Part shown: one piece after another, positions 1 through 9,331 of the stretch | Layout: the number at the start of each line of letters is the position of its first letter | Position numbering within the stretch: the stretch's first letter is position 1 | Assembly: GCF_009857505.1 (NCBI RefSeq) | Contig: NZ_WWCP01000004.1 | Location: forward strand, 124,001-188,000 | Source of the DNA: Duganella lactea | GTDB taxonomy: Bacteria > Pseudomonadota > Gammaproteobacteria > Burkholderiales > Burkholderiaceae_D | Length of the DNA stretch: 64,000 bases | Direction: 5' to 3' | Position numbers and translations under genes: made by a program | The notes under the pieces: model-generated | What the model was told of the DNA's origin: nothing | The model's input: the letters and a program-made list of their open reading frames with translations, nothing else | Databases searched by the model: none

Positions 1-227
1 GCCGCCACCACATTCGGGAACACCAGCACGCCGTTGGCCTTGCGCACCAGTTCACGCGAGCCCGGCACTTCCTGGTACAGGCGCTCCAGCGTGTTGTAGG
101 AACCTTGTTCGATTTCGGTCTTGATGGCGGCGGCGCTCGGCTTGGCCTCGCCGGTGGTGGTGGTGCAAGCGGTCAGCGCCAGGCCGGCGCAGGCCAGCGT
201 CATTGCAGCAAATGTACGTTTAAGCAT
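1..227 (-). CDS. SYLF-domain (Ysc84-like) lipoprotein, 3' part cut by window edge
   Basis: The reading frame starts at ATG 227 behind a good AAGGAGA ribosome site and runs off the window at base 1, so only about 75 residues are visible. The N-terminus is a lipoprotein signal with lipobox LTAC (Cys about residue 21), followed by Thr/Ala-rich linker. The mature start, with the pattern LERLYQEVPGSRELVRKA and then GVLVFPNV, matches the beginning of SYLF/Ysc84 lipid-binding domains as in BPSL1445-type lipoproteins. It would be anchored in the envelope. It follows the EAL gene in the same direction with an 82-base gap. The family call rests only on the first part of the domain. Confidence 0.75.
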   Translation of the reverse strand, partial: MLKRTFAAMTLACAGLALTACTTTTGEAKPSAAAIKTEIEQGSYNTLERLYQEVPGSRELVRKANGVLVFPNVVA

Positions 228-309
228 GGAAGTCTCCTTGGGTGGGTACAAACAGACCATTCTGTCAGTGTGTAACATAGCACGCTATCCGCCTTTCGTA
301 GCACACTGA

Positions 310-2478
310 TCAGCGGGGGGCGAACGCCAGGCGTTTACCTTCGCGCAACATGGCGGCGAATTCCGCCGCCGGCACCGGCTGGCTGAACAGATAGCCCTGC
401 AACTGGTCGCAGCCCAGCTCGCGCAGGAAGCTCATTTGCTCAGGCGTTTCGACGCCCTCGGCGACGATTTCCTGGCGCAGCTGCTGCGCCATGGTGACGA
501 TGGCGCGCGCGATGGCGCAGTCGTTCTCCTCGTAGGGCAGGCCGATGACGAAGGAGCGGTCGATCTTCAGGGTGCTGATCGGGAATTTCTTCAGATAAGC
601 CAGGCTGGAGTAGCCGGTGCCGAAGTCATCGAGCGCGAGCGCCATGCCCATCGCCACCAGTTCATTCATGATGGCGATCACCTTGTCGGTGCCGCGCACC
701 AGCAGGCTTTCGGTGATCTCCAGGTTGATCTGGTCCGGCTGCACCTGGTGCTTGTCCAGCACCAGCGCGATGCGCTTGGGCAGCTCGCTGTCGAACTGGC
801 GCGCCGACAGGTTGATGGCGATCGGCGGCATGATCAGGTTGGCGTCGCGCCATGCGCTGATCTGACGGCACGCCTCCTCCAGCACCCAGGCGCCGAGATT
901 GTGGATCAGGCCGGTCTCCTCGGCGACCGGGATGAACACCCCCGGCGATACCATGCCGCGCACCGGATGGCGCCAGCGCAGCAGCGCCTCGGCGCCGACG
1001 ATGCGGCCGCTGCGCAGGCTCACCTTCGGCTGGTAGTACAGCTGCAACTCGTGCTGCTGCAGCGCCTGGCGCAACTCGCTTTCGATGCGCAGATGTTCCT
1101 TGGCGCGCTGGTTCATCTCCTCGCTGTAGAACAGGAAGTTCGATTCGATGCTCTGCGCCGCCTTGGCCACCGCCACGTCGGCGTAGCGGATCAGCGTCGG
1201 CACGTCGGCGCCATCCTCGTTGTAGACGGTGATGCCGATGTGCGCGCCCACCTGCAGGCTGTGCGCGGCGACCAGGATCGGCGCCGCCAACGCCGCCAGC
1301 AGCTTCTCGGCAACGATGCCGGCGTGCTCGCGCTTTTCCACCTGCAACAGGGCGACGGCGAAACGGTGACCGTCCAGCCGCGCCAGCACGTCGCCCTCGC
1401 GCAGCGCCTGACGGAAGATGCGGCCGATCTGGCACAGCAGCCCGTTGCCGATGTCATGTCCCAGCGTGTCGCTGATGGCGCCGATACGGGTGATCTCCAC
1501 CACCATCAGCGCGCCGTGGTCGCCGGAGCGCTTGGTTTCGGTCAGCGCCTGCCCCACCAGCGTGGTCAGCAGGCACAGATTCGGCAGACCGGTCAGCGGA
1601 TCGTAGTTGGCCATGCGCTGCATGCGCGCCTCGGCGTCCTTGTGCACGCTGATGTCGGAAAACAGCGAGAACGTATGGCTGATCCTGCCGCGCTGGTCGC
1701 GCACCGCGCTGATGGTCACCGATTGCGGGAACAGCTCGCCGTTCTTGCGCCGGCCGATGATCTCGCCGCGCCACGGACCGCCGCCCTGCATCGCCGCGCG
1801 CACCTTGGCGTGGAACTCGGCGTCGTTGACGCCGGAACGCAGCAGGTCCGGCGTCTGGCCGATCAATTCGGCCGGTGTGTAGCCGGTGATGCGGGTAAAG
1901 GACGAGTTGATCGACACGATGCGCTCATGCGCGTCGGTGATCAGCACGCCCTGCTCGCTGTCTTCGATGATGCGCGCGTGCAGCTTGATCTGGTCCTGCG
2001 CCGACAGCGCCGGGCCGGCCTCGGCCACCCGCACCAGCATGCCGAGCGGATCGCCGCCGGCGTCGTGGCGCAACTCGACGTCCAGGCACACCCGGAGGAT
2101 GCCGCCGTTCTTGTGGCGCCGCCGCACCTCGGTGCGCGCGGCGGACGCAGCGGGAGCGTGCGCGGCGAACAGCTCGGCGATATCGCCGCCGTCATCGTCC
2201 TCGGCGTACAGGCACAGCACATGCTGGCCGATCACCTCACCGGCGGCGTAGCCGAACAGAGCCTCGGCGCCGGCGCTCCACGCGGTCACATAACCTGTGA
2301 GGTCAAGCTCGAAGGTGGCGCCGGGATCGATCACCGCCGGCATATCGGCCGGCTTCATGGCCAGGCGCGCCAGCGTCAGGGCGGCGTCCAGCTCGCTCAG
2401 CTTGTGGTCCAGCGCCGCGCCCTGCAAACCGCGCGCCTGCCGGCTCAGTTCAAAGCAGTGCTCGATCGCATTAAGCAT
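310..2478 (-). CDS. PAS-PAS-GGDEF(degenerate)-EAL c-di-GMP phosphodiesterase
   Basis: A 722-residue cytoplasmic signalling protein with no membrane segment. Two PAS sensor domains lie at about residues 51-151 and 168-280, a GGDEF domain at 283-443 and an EAL domain at 461-708. The GGDEF signature is replaced by LDGHRF (about 368-373), so cyclase activity is unlikely and a regulatory role is more probable. The EAL domain keeps AEALLRW, NLSARQF, EITES, DDFGTGYSSL and VAEGVET, as expected of an active cyclic-di-GMP phosphodiesterase. I chose ATG 2478 rather than the longer frame from 2529: AGGTGG lies just upstream, and the start overlaps the end of the HDOD gene by 8 bases (ATGCTTAA), suggesting translational coupling. 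Confidence 0.9.
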   Translation of the reverse strand: MLNAIEHCFELSRQARGLQGAALDHKLSELDAALTLARLAMKPADMPAVIDPGATFELDLTGYVTAWSAGAEALFGYAAGEVIGQHVLCLYAEDDDGGDIAELFAAHAPAASAARTEVRRRHKNGGILRVCLDVELRHDAGGDPLGMLVRVAEAGPALSAQDQIKLHARIIEDSEQGVLITDAHERIVSINSSFTRITGYTPAELIGQTPDLLRSGVNDAEFHAKVRAAMQGGGPWRGEIIGRRKNGELFPQSVTISAVRDQRGRISHTFSLFSDISVHKDAEARMQRMANYDPLTGLPNLCLLTTLVGQALTETKRSGDHGALMVVEITRIGAISDTLGHDIGNGLLCQIGRIFRQALREGDVLARLDGHRFAVALLQVEKREHAGIVAEKLLAALAAPILVAAHSLQVGAHIGITVYNEDGADVPTLIRYADVAVAKAAQSIESNFLFYSEEMNQRAKEHLRIESELRQALQQHELQLYYQPKVSLRSGRIVGAEALLRWRHPVRGMVSPGVFIPVAEETGLIHNLGAWVLEEACRQISAWRDANLIMPPIAINLSARQFDSELPKRIALVLDKHQVQPDQINLEITESLLVRGTDKVIAIMNELVAMGMALALDDFGTGYSSLAYLKKFPISTLKIDRSFVIGLPYEENDCAIARAIVTMAQQLRQEIVAEGVETPEQMSFLRELGCDQLQGYLFSQPVPAAEFAAMLREGKRLAFAPR

Positions 2479-3448
2479 GCGCGCCACCTGCCTTGCCGGC
2501 GGTGACGTCCTGCATCCACCGATACGCATCGGCGACGATGCGATTGAAGGTGGCAGTGTCCAGTGGTAGTTGCGCCAGGCGCTGAACCAGGCCGTCGTAG
2601 TCCTCGCGCTCGGCCGATTCGACCAGCCACAGCAGCCGGCCCAGCTCGCCCTCGTGCGCCAGCAGTGCCTGTTGCACGGTCTCGCCGATGGTCAGCGGCT
2701 GCAGCACCTCGGCCAGCGGCATGCCGAACAGCATGCCCAGCAGCGAGAACATGCCGACCATAAAGGCTTGCTCCTGATGCTGCTTGTCTTCGCCAAGCGC
2801 CTTCGACAGCAGCTCCATCGAGCGTGCCCGCACCGCCACCCGCGCCAGCAGCATGGCCGCGCGCGGATCACCTTCGCGCGCCGAGAACAACATCAGATTG
2901 AGCCAGCGGCGCAGTTGCGAGCGGCCGAGAATCAGGATCGCCTGCGCAAAGCTGGTGACGCGGCGGCTGGCCCCCATGCCCAGCGAATTGACCAGCCGCA
3001 GCAGGTGGTACGACAGGGTCGGGTCCTGACGCAGCAGCGCTTCGATTTCGTGGGTGTCGGCATCGTCCGAGACCAGTTGCACCAGTTGCAGCGCCAGCGC
3101 GCGCGAGGCCGCTTGTGCGCCGACCGGCTTGGGCGGGGGCGCGAGGAACCAGTCGCCCTCGATCCACTGGATGGCTGGCGCCAGGTCTTTCGGCAACGCC
3201 TGGTCGGCGCGCTGCACCTTGTCGGCCGGCAGCGGCTTCCAGCCGGCCTGTTCCAGAGCCTGATTAAAGCCCGCGTCCGGGCCGGGCCGGTAAAAACAGC
3301 GCATGCCGCCATTGGCCAGTTCTTCCAGCGCGCTGACCGGTGCTTCACCCGCCGTCGCCGGCAGCCGCGCGGCGTCCAGCAGCAGCGCCGACGGACTGCC
3401 GTTGCGGTCAGCCAGAGGATGCAAGAACACGGGCGGCATGGCGGTCAT
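2471..3448 (-). CDS. HDOD-domain signalling protein
   Basis: About 325 residues with an HDOD domain in the middle and C-terminal part (about 115-300). Typical stretches include DPTLSYHLLRLVNS and a run with FAQAILILGRSQLRRWL. HDOD domains resemble HD phosphohydrolases but lack the catalytic metal ligands and act in signalling, often beside c-di-GMP enzymes. The first ~110 residues look like a reduced version of the EAL part of EAL-HDOD (YuxH-type) proteins, but no EAL motif is present. The gene overlaps the EAL phosphodiesterase by 8 bases, so a joint role is likely. A TTG at 3460 gives a 4-residue longer form; neither start has a strong ribosome site. Confidence 0.8.
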   Translation of the reverse strand: MTAMPPVFLHPLADRNGSPSALLLDAARLPATAGEAPVSALEELANGGMRCFYRPGPDAGFNQALEQAGWKPLPADKVQRADQALPKDLAPAIQWIEGDWFLAPPPKPVGAQAASRALALQLVQLVSDDADTHEIEALLRQDPTLSYHLLRLVNSLGMGASRRVTSFAQAILILGRSQLRRWLNLMLFSAREGDPRAAMLLARVAVRARSMELLSKALGEDKQHQEQAFMVGMFSLLGMLFGMPLAEVLQPLTIGETVQQALLAHEGELGRLLWLVESAEREDYDGLVQRLAQLPLDTATFNRIVADAYRWMQDVTAGKAGGAHA

Positions 3449-3468
3449 GGAAAGTTTCAACGGGGACG

Positions 3469-4434
3469 TTAGGCAATCTTGGTATGTTGCCCGAAACTAT
3501 TGGCCTCGGTCAATATATGATGCGGCAGCTGACTGACCAGGCGCGCGAACAAGCCGGGCTGACGCATGCGGTCGATCCACCAATTCAGCGCGGCGCCGTT
3601 CTCGCCGCTGCGCCAGGCCAGATAGAAGGTTTCGGCCGGTTTGGGCTCCTCGACCTCTTTCTCCACCAGCAAACCGGCGGCGATGGCCACGCGGGCGCAC
3701 GGCTCGGGCAGAAATCCGAAGCCCATGCCGGCCAGTTGGTACTGGAATTTGGTCTGCATATTCGGCACGGTCAACGTGTCCTGCCCCAGCAACAGGCCGA
3801 CCGTGCGCGGCGCCATCTGGCGTGCCGAATCGGCCACACTGACGGCACGATGGTGTTGCAAATGAGTGCGACCCAGCTTGCCCTGAACAGCCGCCAGCGG
3901 ATGCGACGGCGCCACGGCAAACACGAAATTGAGCTTACCCAGCGGCTCGGACACATAGCCGCCGCCGGCCGGACCGTCGCCGGCCGCGCCTACCAGCAGG
4001 TCGGCGCGGCGATCCAGCAACGCTTCCCAGGTGCCGGACAGTGCTTCCTGCACGATGCGCAGCCTGGTCTGCTTGGCAACCGCATAGAACGCCGGCACAT
4101 CGTCGTGCAGCAGGCAGGCCGAGAACATGGAATCCATGCCGACCGCCAGTTCCGTCTCCCAGCCGGACGCCACACGGCGCACGCGGTGCTCCAGGTCCAG
4201 CGCCGCTTTCAGCAGGTAGCGGCCTTCCTTCAGCAGTTCGGCGCCGGCCGGCGTCAGCCCCACACGCGGGCCGTTGCGCTCGAACACCTGCACGCCGAGA
4301 TCATCCTCCAGCTTGCTGACGGTGTACGAAATCGTCGATGGCACGCGGTGCAACTCCTTGCCGGCGGCGGAGAAGGAACCGCGCCGGTCGATGGCGTCGA
4401 CGATTTGCAGGGCTTCCAGGCTTAATCTGAGCAT
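3469..4434 (-). CDS. LysR-family transcriptional regulator (YhaJ-like, divergent to pirin)
   Basis: 321 residues: a winged helix-turn-helix at 1-60 (a SFSAAGKELH helix followed by STISYTVSKLEDDLG) and a periplasmic-binding-protein-like effector domain from about 90 to 300. The divergent neighbour is a pirin-family gene. The same LysR/pirin pairing occurs in E. coli as yhaJ/yhaK, so this regulator probably controls the pirin from the 158-base shared promoter region. Its stop lies 20 bases before the HDOD start in the same direction, so HDOD and EAL genes may be read from the same transcript. The effector is unknown. Confidence 0.85.
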   Translation of the reverse strand: MLRLSLEALQIVDAIDRRGSFSAAGKELHRVPSTISYTVSKLEDDLGVQVFERNGPRVGLTPAGAELLKEGRYLLKAALDLEHRVRRVASGWETELAVGMDSMFSACLLHDDVPAFYAVAKQTRLRIVQEALSGTWEALLDRRADLLVGAAGDGPAGGGYVSEPLGKLNFVFAVAPSHPLAAVQGKLGRTHLQHHRAVSVADSARQMAPRTVGLLLGQDTLTVPNMQTKFQYQLAGMGFGFLPEPCARVAIAAGLLVEKEVEEPKPAETFYLAWRSGENGAALNWWIDRMRQPGLFARLVSQLPHHILTEANSFGQHTKIA

Positions 4435-4592
4435 TCGATTTTTTCGATAATAGGACGGTAATTTTTCCGTTTTTTTATTTGGAATCAGCGGTCTACAATG
4501 TGATTCATGGATGCGGCGAATTGCGAACAGTGAACGAAAGCACTTTCAAAATTATCGCACATTAACCCAATCAAAAAGAAATGGAGCTCATC
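4435..4592. promoter_or_regulatory. Divergent lysR/pirin promoter region
   Basis: AT-rich 158-base gap between two divergent starts. It contains a small inverted repeat ACGG-N8-CCGT (4456-4471) in an A/T-rich setting, the kind of T-N11-A dyad LysR regulators bind, and a TACAAT hexamer at 4494-4499 that could be a -10 box for the pirin gene. No good -35 box is visible. Assigning it as the LysR site is inference. Confidence 0.35.
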
Positions 4593-5300
<708 letters not shown>

Positions 5301-5365
5301 ACAATAAGCAGGCTTGTCGGCCCGAGGGGGCCGTCAAAACATTTCCGCCAGTTTTGGTATCATGA

Positions 5366-5407
5366 AGGGCGCGCCGGGTCTGTTGGAACAGCCCGGCGCG
5401 CCTTTTT
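5366..5407 (+). terminator. Rho-independent terminator after pirin gene
   Basis: A perfect 11-bp GC stem (5368-5378 with 5392-5402) carrying an inner CTGTT/AACAG stem and a 2-base loop, followed at once by TTTTT (5403-5407). It lies 60 bases past the pirin stop and ends just before ribA, so it should separate the two transcripts. Confidence 0.9.
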
Positions 5408-5438
5408 ACCTCACATGAACAGAATAAAGAGCAAAACC

Positions 5439-6092
5439 ATGTCGCAGAGCGCAGAACTCCCGTCCCAAGACGAACTGAACTACGTCACCTCCTGCGCCCT
5501 GCCCACCCCCTGGGCCCAGTTCACGCTGCACGCCTTCGTCGAGAAGGCCACCGGCAAGGAGCATCTGGCCATGGTGCTGGGCGAGATCGGCGACGGCGCG
5601 CCGGTGCTGGCGCGCGTGCATTCGGAATGCCTGACCGGCGACGTGCTGTTCTCGCAACGCTGCGACTGCGGCGCCCAGCTGGAAGGCGCGCTGAAGAAGA
5701 TCGCCGAGGAAGGCCGCGGCGTGCTGCTCTACCTGCGCCAGGAGGGCCGCGGCATCGGCCTGGTCAACAAAATCCGCGCCTATCGCCTGCAAGAGGCCGG
5801 CGCCGACACGGTGCAGGCCAATGAACAGCTGGGCTTCAAGCCGGATCAGCGCACCTACGGTCTGGTCAAGCCGATGCTGGAACAGTTCAACGTGAAAAGC
5901 CTGCGCCTGATGACCAATAATCCGCGTAAGATCAACGCCATGACCAATCTGGGCGTTGAGGTGGCCGAGCGCGTGCCGCTGCTGGTCAACCGCAACGCTT
6001 TTAACCAGTATTATCTGGATACCAAGGCCGCCAAGCTGGGCCACATGATGACGCCGCTGATGCCGGCGCCAGTGGAGGACGGCGCGCTGTAA
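5439..6092 (+). CDS. ribA: GTP cyclohydrolase II
   Basis: 217 residues, the usual length for a stand-alone RibA. It opens GTP to 2,5-diamino-6-ribosylamino-4-pyrimidinone 5'-phosphate, formate and pyrophosphate, the first step of riboflavin synthesis. The zinc ligands are visible as C-x10-C-x-C ([16 protein letters not shown], about residues 59-72), followed by the substrate-binding motifs [11 protein letters not shown] and LMTNNPRK. There is no fused DHBP synthase domain. ATG 5439 is preferred over ATG 5415, which sits directly after the terminator T-run and has no ribosome site, whereas AAAGAGC precedes 5439. No other riboflavin gene lies nearby. Confidence 0.95.
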   Translation: MSQSAELPSQDELNYVTSCALPTPWAQFTLHAFVEKATGKEHLAMVLGEIGDGAPVLARVHSECLTGDVLFSQRCDCGAQLEGALKKIAEEGRGVLLYLRQEGRGIGLVNKIRAYRLQEAGADTVQANEQLGFKPDQRTYGLVKPMLEQFNVKSLRLMTNNPRKINAMTNLGVEVAERVPLLVNRNAFNQYYLDTKAAKLGHMMTPLMPAPVEDGAL

Positions 6093-6110
6093 CGTTGTTT
6101 TAAGGACTGC

Positions 6111-7544
6111 ATGAAAGTCACCAAGCTCGCCAGTACTTTATTTGTCACCTGGGCCTGCGCCGGCGTCGCGCTGGCGGCGCCCTCATCCGCACAACAGCCC
6201 GCCACGCCGACGCCCGCCTCCGCGCGGCATGTCCCTCAGGCGCCCGCCGGCCCCGTCGCCGATGCGGCCGAGGCCGCCAGTGCCGACGGCGCGCCATTGC
6301 CGCCCCCGTCCAGCGCCGCGCAGCACCTGTACGCCGCCGCCAAGAACGACATCCTGCAAGTGCGCTCGCTGCTGAAAAGCGGCCGCACGCAATCGTCGGT
6401 CGGCTCCGGCTTCCTGATCGGCACCAGCAACCTGGTGCTGACCAACTACCATGTGGTGTCGCAATTCGCGCTCGATCCCGACACCTATGTCGGCGAATGG
6501 GTCGACACCAGCGGCCAGCGCGGCAATGTGGAACTGCTGGCGGTCGATGTGCTGCACGATCTGGCCGTGCTGCGCGTCAACCGCAGCGGCACCGGCTTCT
6601 TCAAGATGCCGGACCAGCTGGCGCGCCTGACGCAAGGCCAGTATCTGTATTCGATGGGCAATCCGCTCGACCTCGGCTTTGCGATTTCCGAAGGCGCCTA
6701 CAACGGCGTCATCACCCGTAGCTTCTACGACCAGCTGATGTTCACCGGTCCGATCAACTCCGGCATGAGCGGCGGCCCCAGCGTGACGGCCGATGGCTCG
6801 GTGGCCGGCGTCAACGTCTCCAAGCGCCTCGACGGCGAACTGGTCAGTTTTCTGGTGCCGGCCCGCTACGCGCAAGACCTGCTGAAGCAGGTCGAGGCCC
6901 AGCAGAAAGCACCGACCGACTTCACGGCGGTGGTCGCCGGCCAGTTGCTGGCGCACCAGTCCGCCATGGTTAACCAACTGCTGTCCAGCCCGCTCAGCCT
7001 GAAGCCGATGGGCCCGTATCAGGTGCCGGTGCGCGAATCCGAGCAGATGCGCTGCTGGGGCCGCTCCAACGTCAAGGCCGACAAACCGTTCTCGGTGGAC
7101 GACGCCAGCTGCGCGATGGAAACGGCGATCTTCGTCAGCGGCTCGCTGCAGACGGGACAGATCGCCATCCGCCACCAGTTCCTGCGCAGCACCGGCCTCG
7201 ACAAGGCACGCTTCGCCCAGCTGTCCAGCACCTCGTTCAAGAACGAGCACTTCGGCAGCAACCGCGACGCGCGCCTGACCGGCCCGAACTGCACCGAAAG
7301 CTTCGTCAAGAACAAAACCCTGCCGCTGCGCGCCGTGCTGTGCGTGCGCGCCTACCGCAAGTTTAACGGCCTGTACGACTTCGCGCTGCTGACCGCCAGC
7401 ACCGACCAGGGCTTGATGAGCCTGCAAAGCAGGCTCGACGCGCGCGGCGTGTCCTACGACAACGGCATGCGCCTGACGCGGGTGTTCCTCGATTCGCTGG
7501 CGCTGGCGCCGGCGCCGGCGGCGAAGAAAGGCGGCGCCAAATGA
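6111..7544 (+). CDS. Secreted trypsin-like (DegP-type fold) serine protease without PDZ
   Basis: 477 residues with a Sec signal peptide (about 1-22), a low-complexity Ala/Pro linker to about residue 68, then a chymotrypsin-fold protease domain to about 270. The catalytic triad can be read as His114 (TNYHVV), Asp150 (LHDLAVL) and Ser220 (NSGMSGGP). The remaining ~200 residues match no PDZ pattern and contain four Cys residues that could pair in the periplasm. The start codon is 18 bases after ribA. The gene overlaps the next one, an FHA-domain membrane protein, by 4 bases (ATGA), so the two are probably made together. The target is unknown. Confidence 0.85.
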   Translation: MKVTKLASTLFVTWACAGVALAAPSSAQQPATPTPASARHVPQAPAGPVADAAEAASADGAPLPPPSSAAQHLYAAAKNDILQVRSLLKSGRTQSSVGSGFLIGTSNLVLTNYHVVSQFALDPDTYVGEWVDTSGQRGNVELLAVDVLHDLAVLRVNRSGTGFFKMPDQLARLTQGQYLYSMGNPLDLGFAISEGAYNGVITRSFYDQLMFTGPINSGMSGGPSVTADGSVAGVNVSKRLDGELVSFLVPARYAQDLLKQVEAQQKAPTDFTAVVAGQLLAHQSAMVNQLLSSPLSLKPMGPYQVPVRESEQMRCWGRSNVKADKPFSVDDASCAMETAIFVSGSLQTGQIAIRHQFLRSTGLDKARFAQLSSTSFKNEHFGSNRDARLTGPNCTESFVKNKTLPLRAVLCVRAYRKFNGLYDFALLTASTDQGLMSLQSRLDARGVSYDNGMRLTRVFLDSLALAPAPAAKKGGAK

Positions 7545-8536
7545 AGGCCCCCTACTTCGTCGAAATCCTCGCCCGCAATGGCGATGTGCTGCACCGTCAC
7601 AAAGTCGCCGCGCTACCGATCCGCATCGGCCGCAGCTACGACAACGACATCATTCTGGACGACGCCCACAGCGCCGCCAGCCACGCCATCATCGAAACGG
7701 ACAGCCACAACCAGGTGGTGCTGCGCGACCTCGGCAGCAAGAACGGCATCGTCCACAAGGGCCGCAAGCAGACCAGCATATCGCTCGACGGTGAAGCCGT
7801 GGTGCGCCTCGGCCACACGCGGCTGCGGGTGCGCGGCGCCGACTTCCCGGTGGCGCCGGAAATCGCCGACACCACCATGCACGGCTGGGAAGGCACGACA
7901 CCGGCCATTATCGGCCTGGTGCTGATCGCCATCTTCAGTTGCCTTGAAACCTGGTTGTCGGACGTGGAGCCGTTCGCGCTGATCCGCTACCTGCTGGTGC
8001 TGGCGTCCAGCCTGGCCGTCGGCCTGCTGTGGGCCGGCGTGTGGGCGCTGGCCAACCGCCTGTTCGGCAGCCACGCGCGCATCGGACGGCATCTGTTCAT
8101 TCTCGGCAGCGCGCTGGCGGTGGTGGGCTTGTGGCGCGTCGGCAGCGCGGTGCTGGCGTATGCCTGGTCGGCCGAATCGCTGACGCGCTATGGCAATCTG
8201 GTGACGCTGGGCATCGCCTGTGCGATGATCTTCTTCCACCTGATCACCATCAAGCCGCATCATCCGCGCCGCTTCCTGATCACATCCACAGTCATGCTGC
8301 TGGCGGGCTCGGCATTGATGGTGCTGTCCAACCTGCAAACCACCGGCCGCGCGGCGGACGAGCTGTACATGTCGGTGCTGCTGCCACCGGAAGTGCGGCG
8401 CAGCGCCGACCGCAGTGTCGATCAGTTCCTGGCAGACGCCGCCAAGCTGAAGGCCGGCGCCGACGCGGCCCGCTCGCAAACCGTCAAGGACGGCGCCGAC
8501 AACGACGAGGAAGAAGACGACGGCAGCGCTGAATAG
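7541..8536 (+). CDS. FHA-domain integral membrane protein
   Basis: 331 residues. An N-terminal forkhead-associated domain (about 5-95) has the phosphothreonine-binding residues: IGRS (Gly30-Arg31-Ser32), SHAIIE (His48) and SKNG (Asn68-Gly69). A series of hydrophobic helices follows from about 122 to 270 (roughly five), then a charged C-terminal tail ending in an acidic run. The FHA domain would face the cytoplasm and read Ser/Thr phosphorylation. The start overlaps the stop of the secreted protease gene, so an FHA membrane protein and a periplasmic protease are expressed as a pair. No Ser/Thr kinase or phosphatase is in this window. Confidence 0.85.
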   Translation: MKAPYFVEILARNGDVLHRHKVAALPIRIGRSYDNDIILDDAHSAASHAIIETDSHNQVVLRDLGSKNGIVHKGRKQTSISLDGEAVVRLGHTRLRVRGADFPVAPEIADTTMHGWEGTTPAIIGLVLIAIFSCLETWLSDVEPFALIRYLLVLASSLAVGLLWAGVWALANRLFGSHARIGRHLFILGSALAVVGLWRVGSAVLAYAWSAESLTRYGNLVTLGIACAMIFFHLITIKPHHPRRFLITSTVMLLAGSALMVLSNLQTTGRAADELYMSVLLPPEVRRSADRSVDQFLADAAKLKAGADAARSQTVKDGADNDEEEDDGSAE

Positions 8537-8546
8537 TCTGCGCCGG

Positions 8547-8849
8547 TTACAGTCGAATACGGCGATAGGCGCCGAGGAAGACCTCGGCGTCTTGGTCCGA
8601 CAGCACCTTGATGGCGTCGCCGTGCCAGACATACAGGTACTGCGGACCGCCCAGGCGGTCGGTCAGTTTGGCCTCCACCAGGAAGCAGGTGCCGACCGGG
8701 TAGACGCTGGTGTCGCGCATGCGGCGCGAGCATTGCACCGGCAGGTCGGTCGAATAGGCTTGGCCGGGCAGCGGGTAAATCGCCACCTGCCCGCCCCACG
8801 CCACCGATTGCACCGCCAACTGGCGGTACGCAGTCATATCCCGCGCCAT
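8547..8849 (-). CDS. Small conserved-looking hypothetical protein
   Basis: 100 residues, no signal peptide or membrane segment, mixed alpha/beta composition with several aromatic residues (YLYVWHGDAIKVL). I do not recognise the family. ATG 8849 is chosen because AGGGAG sits 6 bases upstream; a GTG at 8855 would overlap that site. Codon use matches the core genome, unlike the AT-rich genes that follow to the right. It is convergent with the FHA gene, 10 bases apart. Confidence 0.65.
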   Translation of the reverse strand: MARDMTAYRQLAVQSVAWGGQVAIYPLPGQAYSTDLPVQCSRRMRDTSVYPVGTCFLVEAKLTDRLGGPQYLYVWHGDAIKVLSDQDAEVFLGAYRRIRL

Positions 8850-8884
8850 CTTCACTCCCTAAAAGGCGTCATAGTAGCAGAGAC

Positions 8885-9278
8885 TTAGCGCCGCGCGACA
8901 CGGGTGGCGCCGACGTCCAGCCCCATCCGCTCATCGCCTTGCCACACCAGGCAGGACGCGGCCTCGTTAGCGTGGTTGAACGACCAGGCCGGCATCGGCT
9001 CGCCCCGCGGTCGCTACGGCTGGGCAATGTGCCAAAAGTCCAGGCCTTGCCATAGCTGTCCATGTTGGTCTTCATCAGCGCCTTCTCGGTGACCTTGGGG
9101 ACGCCGGCAACTGGCCGCTGAGGATCTCGCCGGTATGCGGCAGCCATAACACGCGCTCCGGCAACGGCAAAGTCGGAAACAGTTTTCCGAGATGATATAC
9201 GCGACACCATTCATATTCGCGTTTTTCGCGCTCCCGTTCTGGGTAAAGTGAGAATAAGTGAGTTTTGCAGAATGGCAA
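8885..9278 (-). pseudogene. Degraded protein-coding remnant, at least two frameshifts
   Basis: Reading the minus strand from about 9278, three frames can be joined into one plausible protein: a segment with EWCRVYHLGKLFPTLPLPER and WLPHTGEILSG, then VTEKALMKTNMDSYGKAWTFG in a second frame from about 9110, then PMPAWSFNHANEAASCLVWQ to a TAA at 8885-8887 in a third frame from about 9030. No single frame is open throughout and the upstream end has no start of its own, so this looks like the eroded 3' part of a longer gene. I do not recognise the family. It marks the left edge of the accessory stretch. Confidence 0.5.
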
Positions 9279-9331
9279 GATGCTATCCTAGATGCCGTCG
9301 ACAGCGTTCGGCCAAACCGGACCTTGGAAAA

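Noticed and set aside
436..2505. 689-codon open frame on the plus strand opposite the EAL gene
   Set aside because: It is the antisense shadow of a GC-rich gene with clear PAS and EAL motifs on the minus strand; the plus-strand protein has no motif and is rich in Arg, Gln and His.
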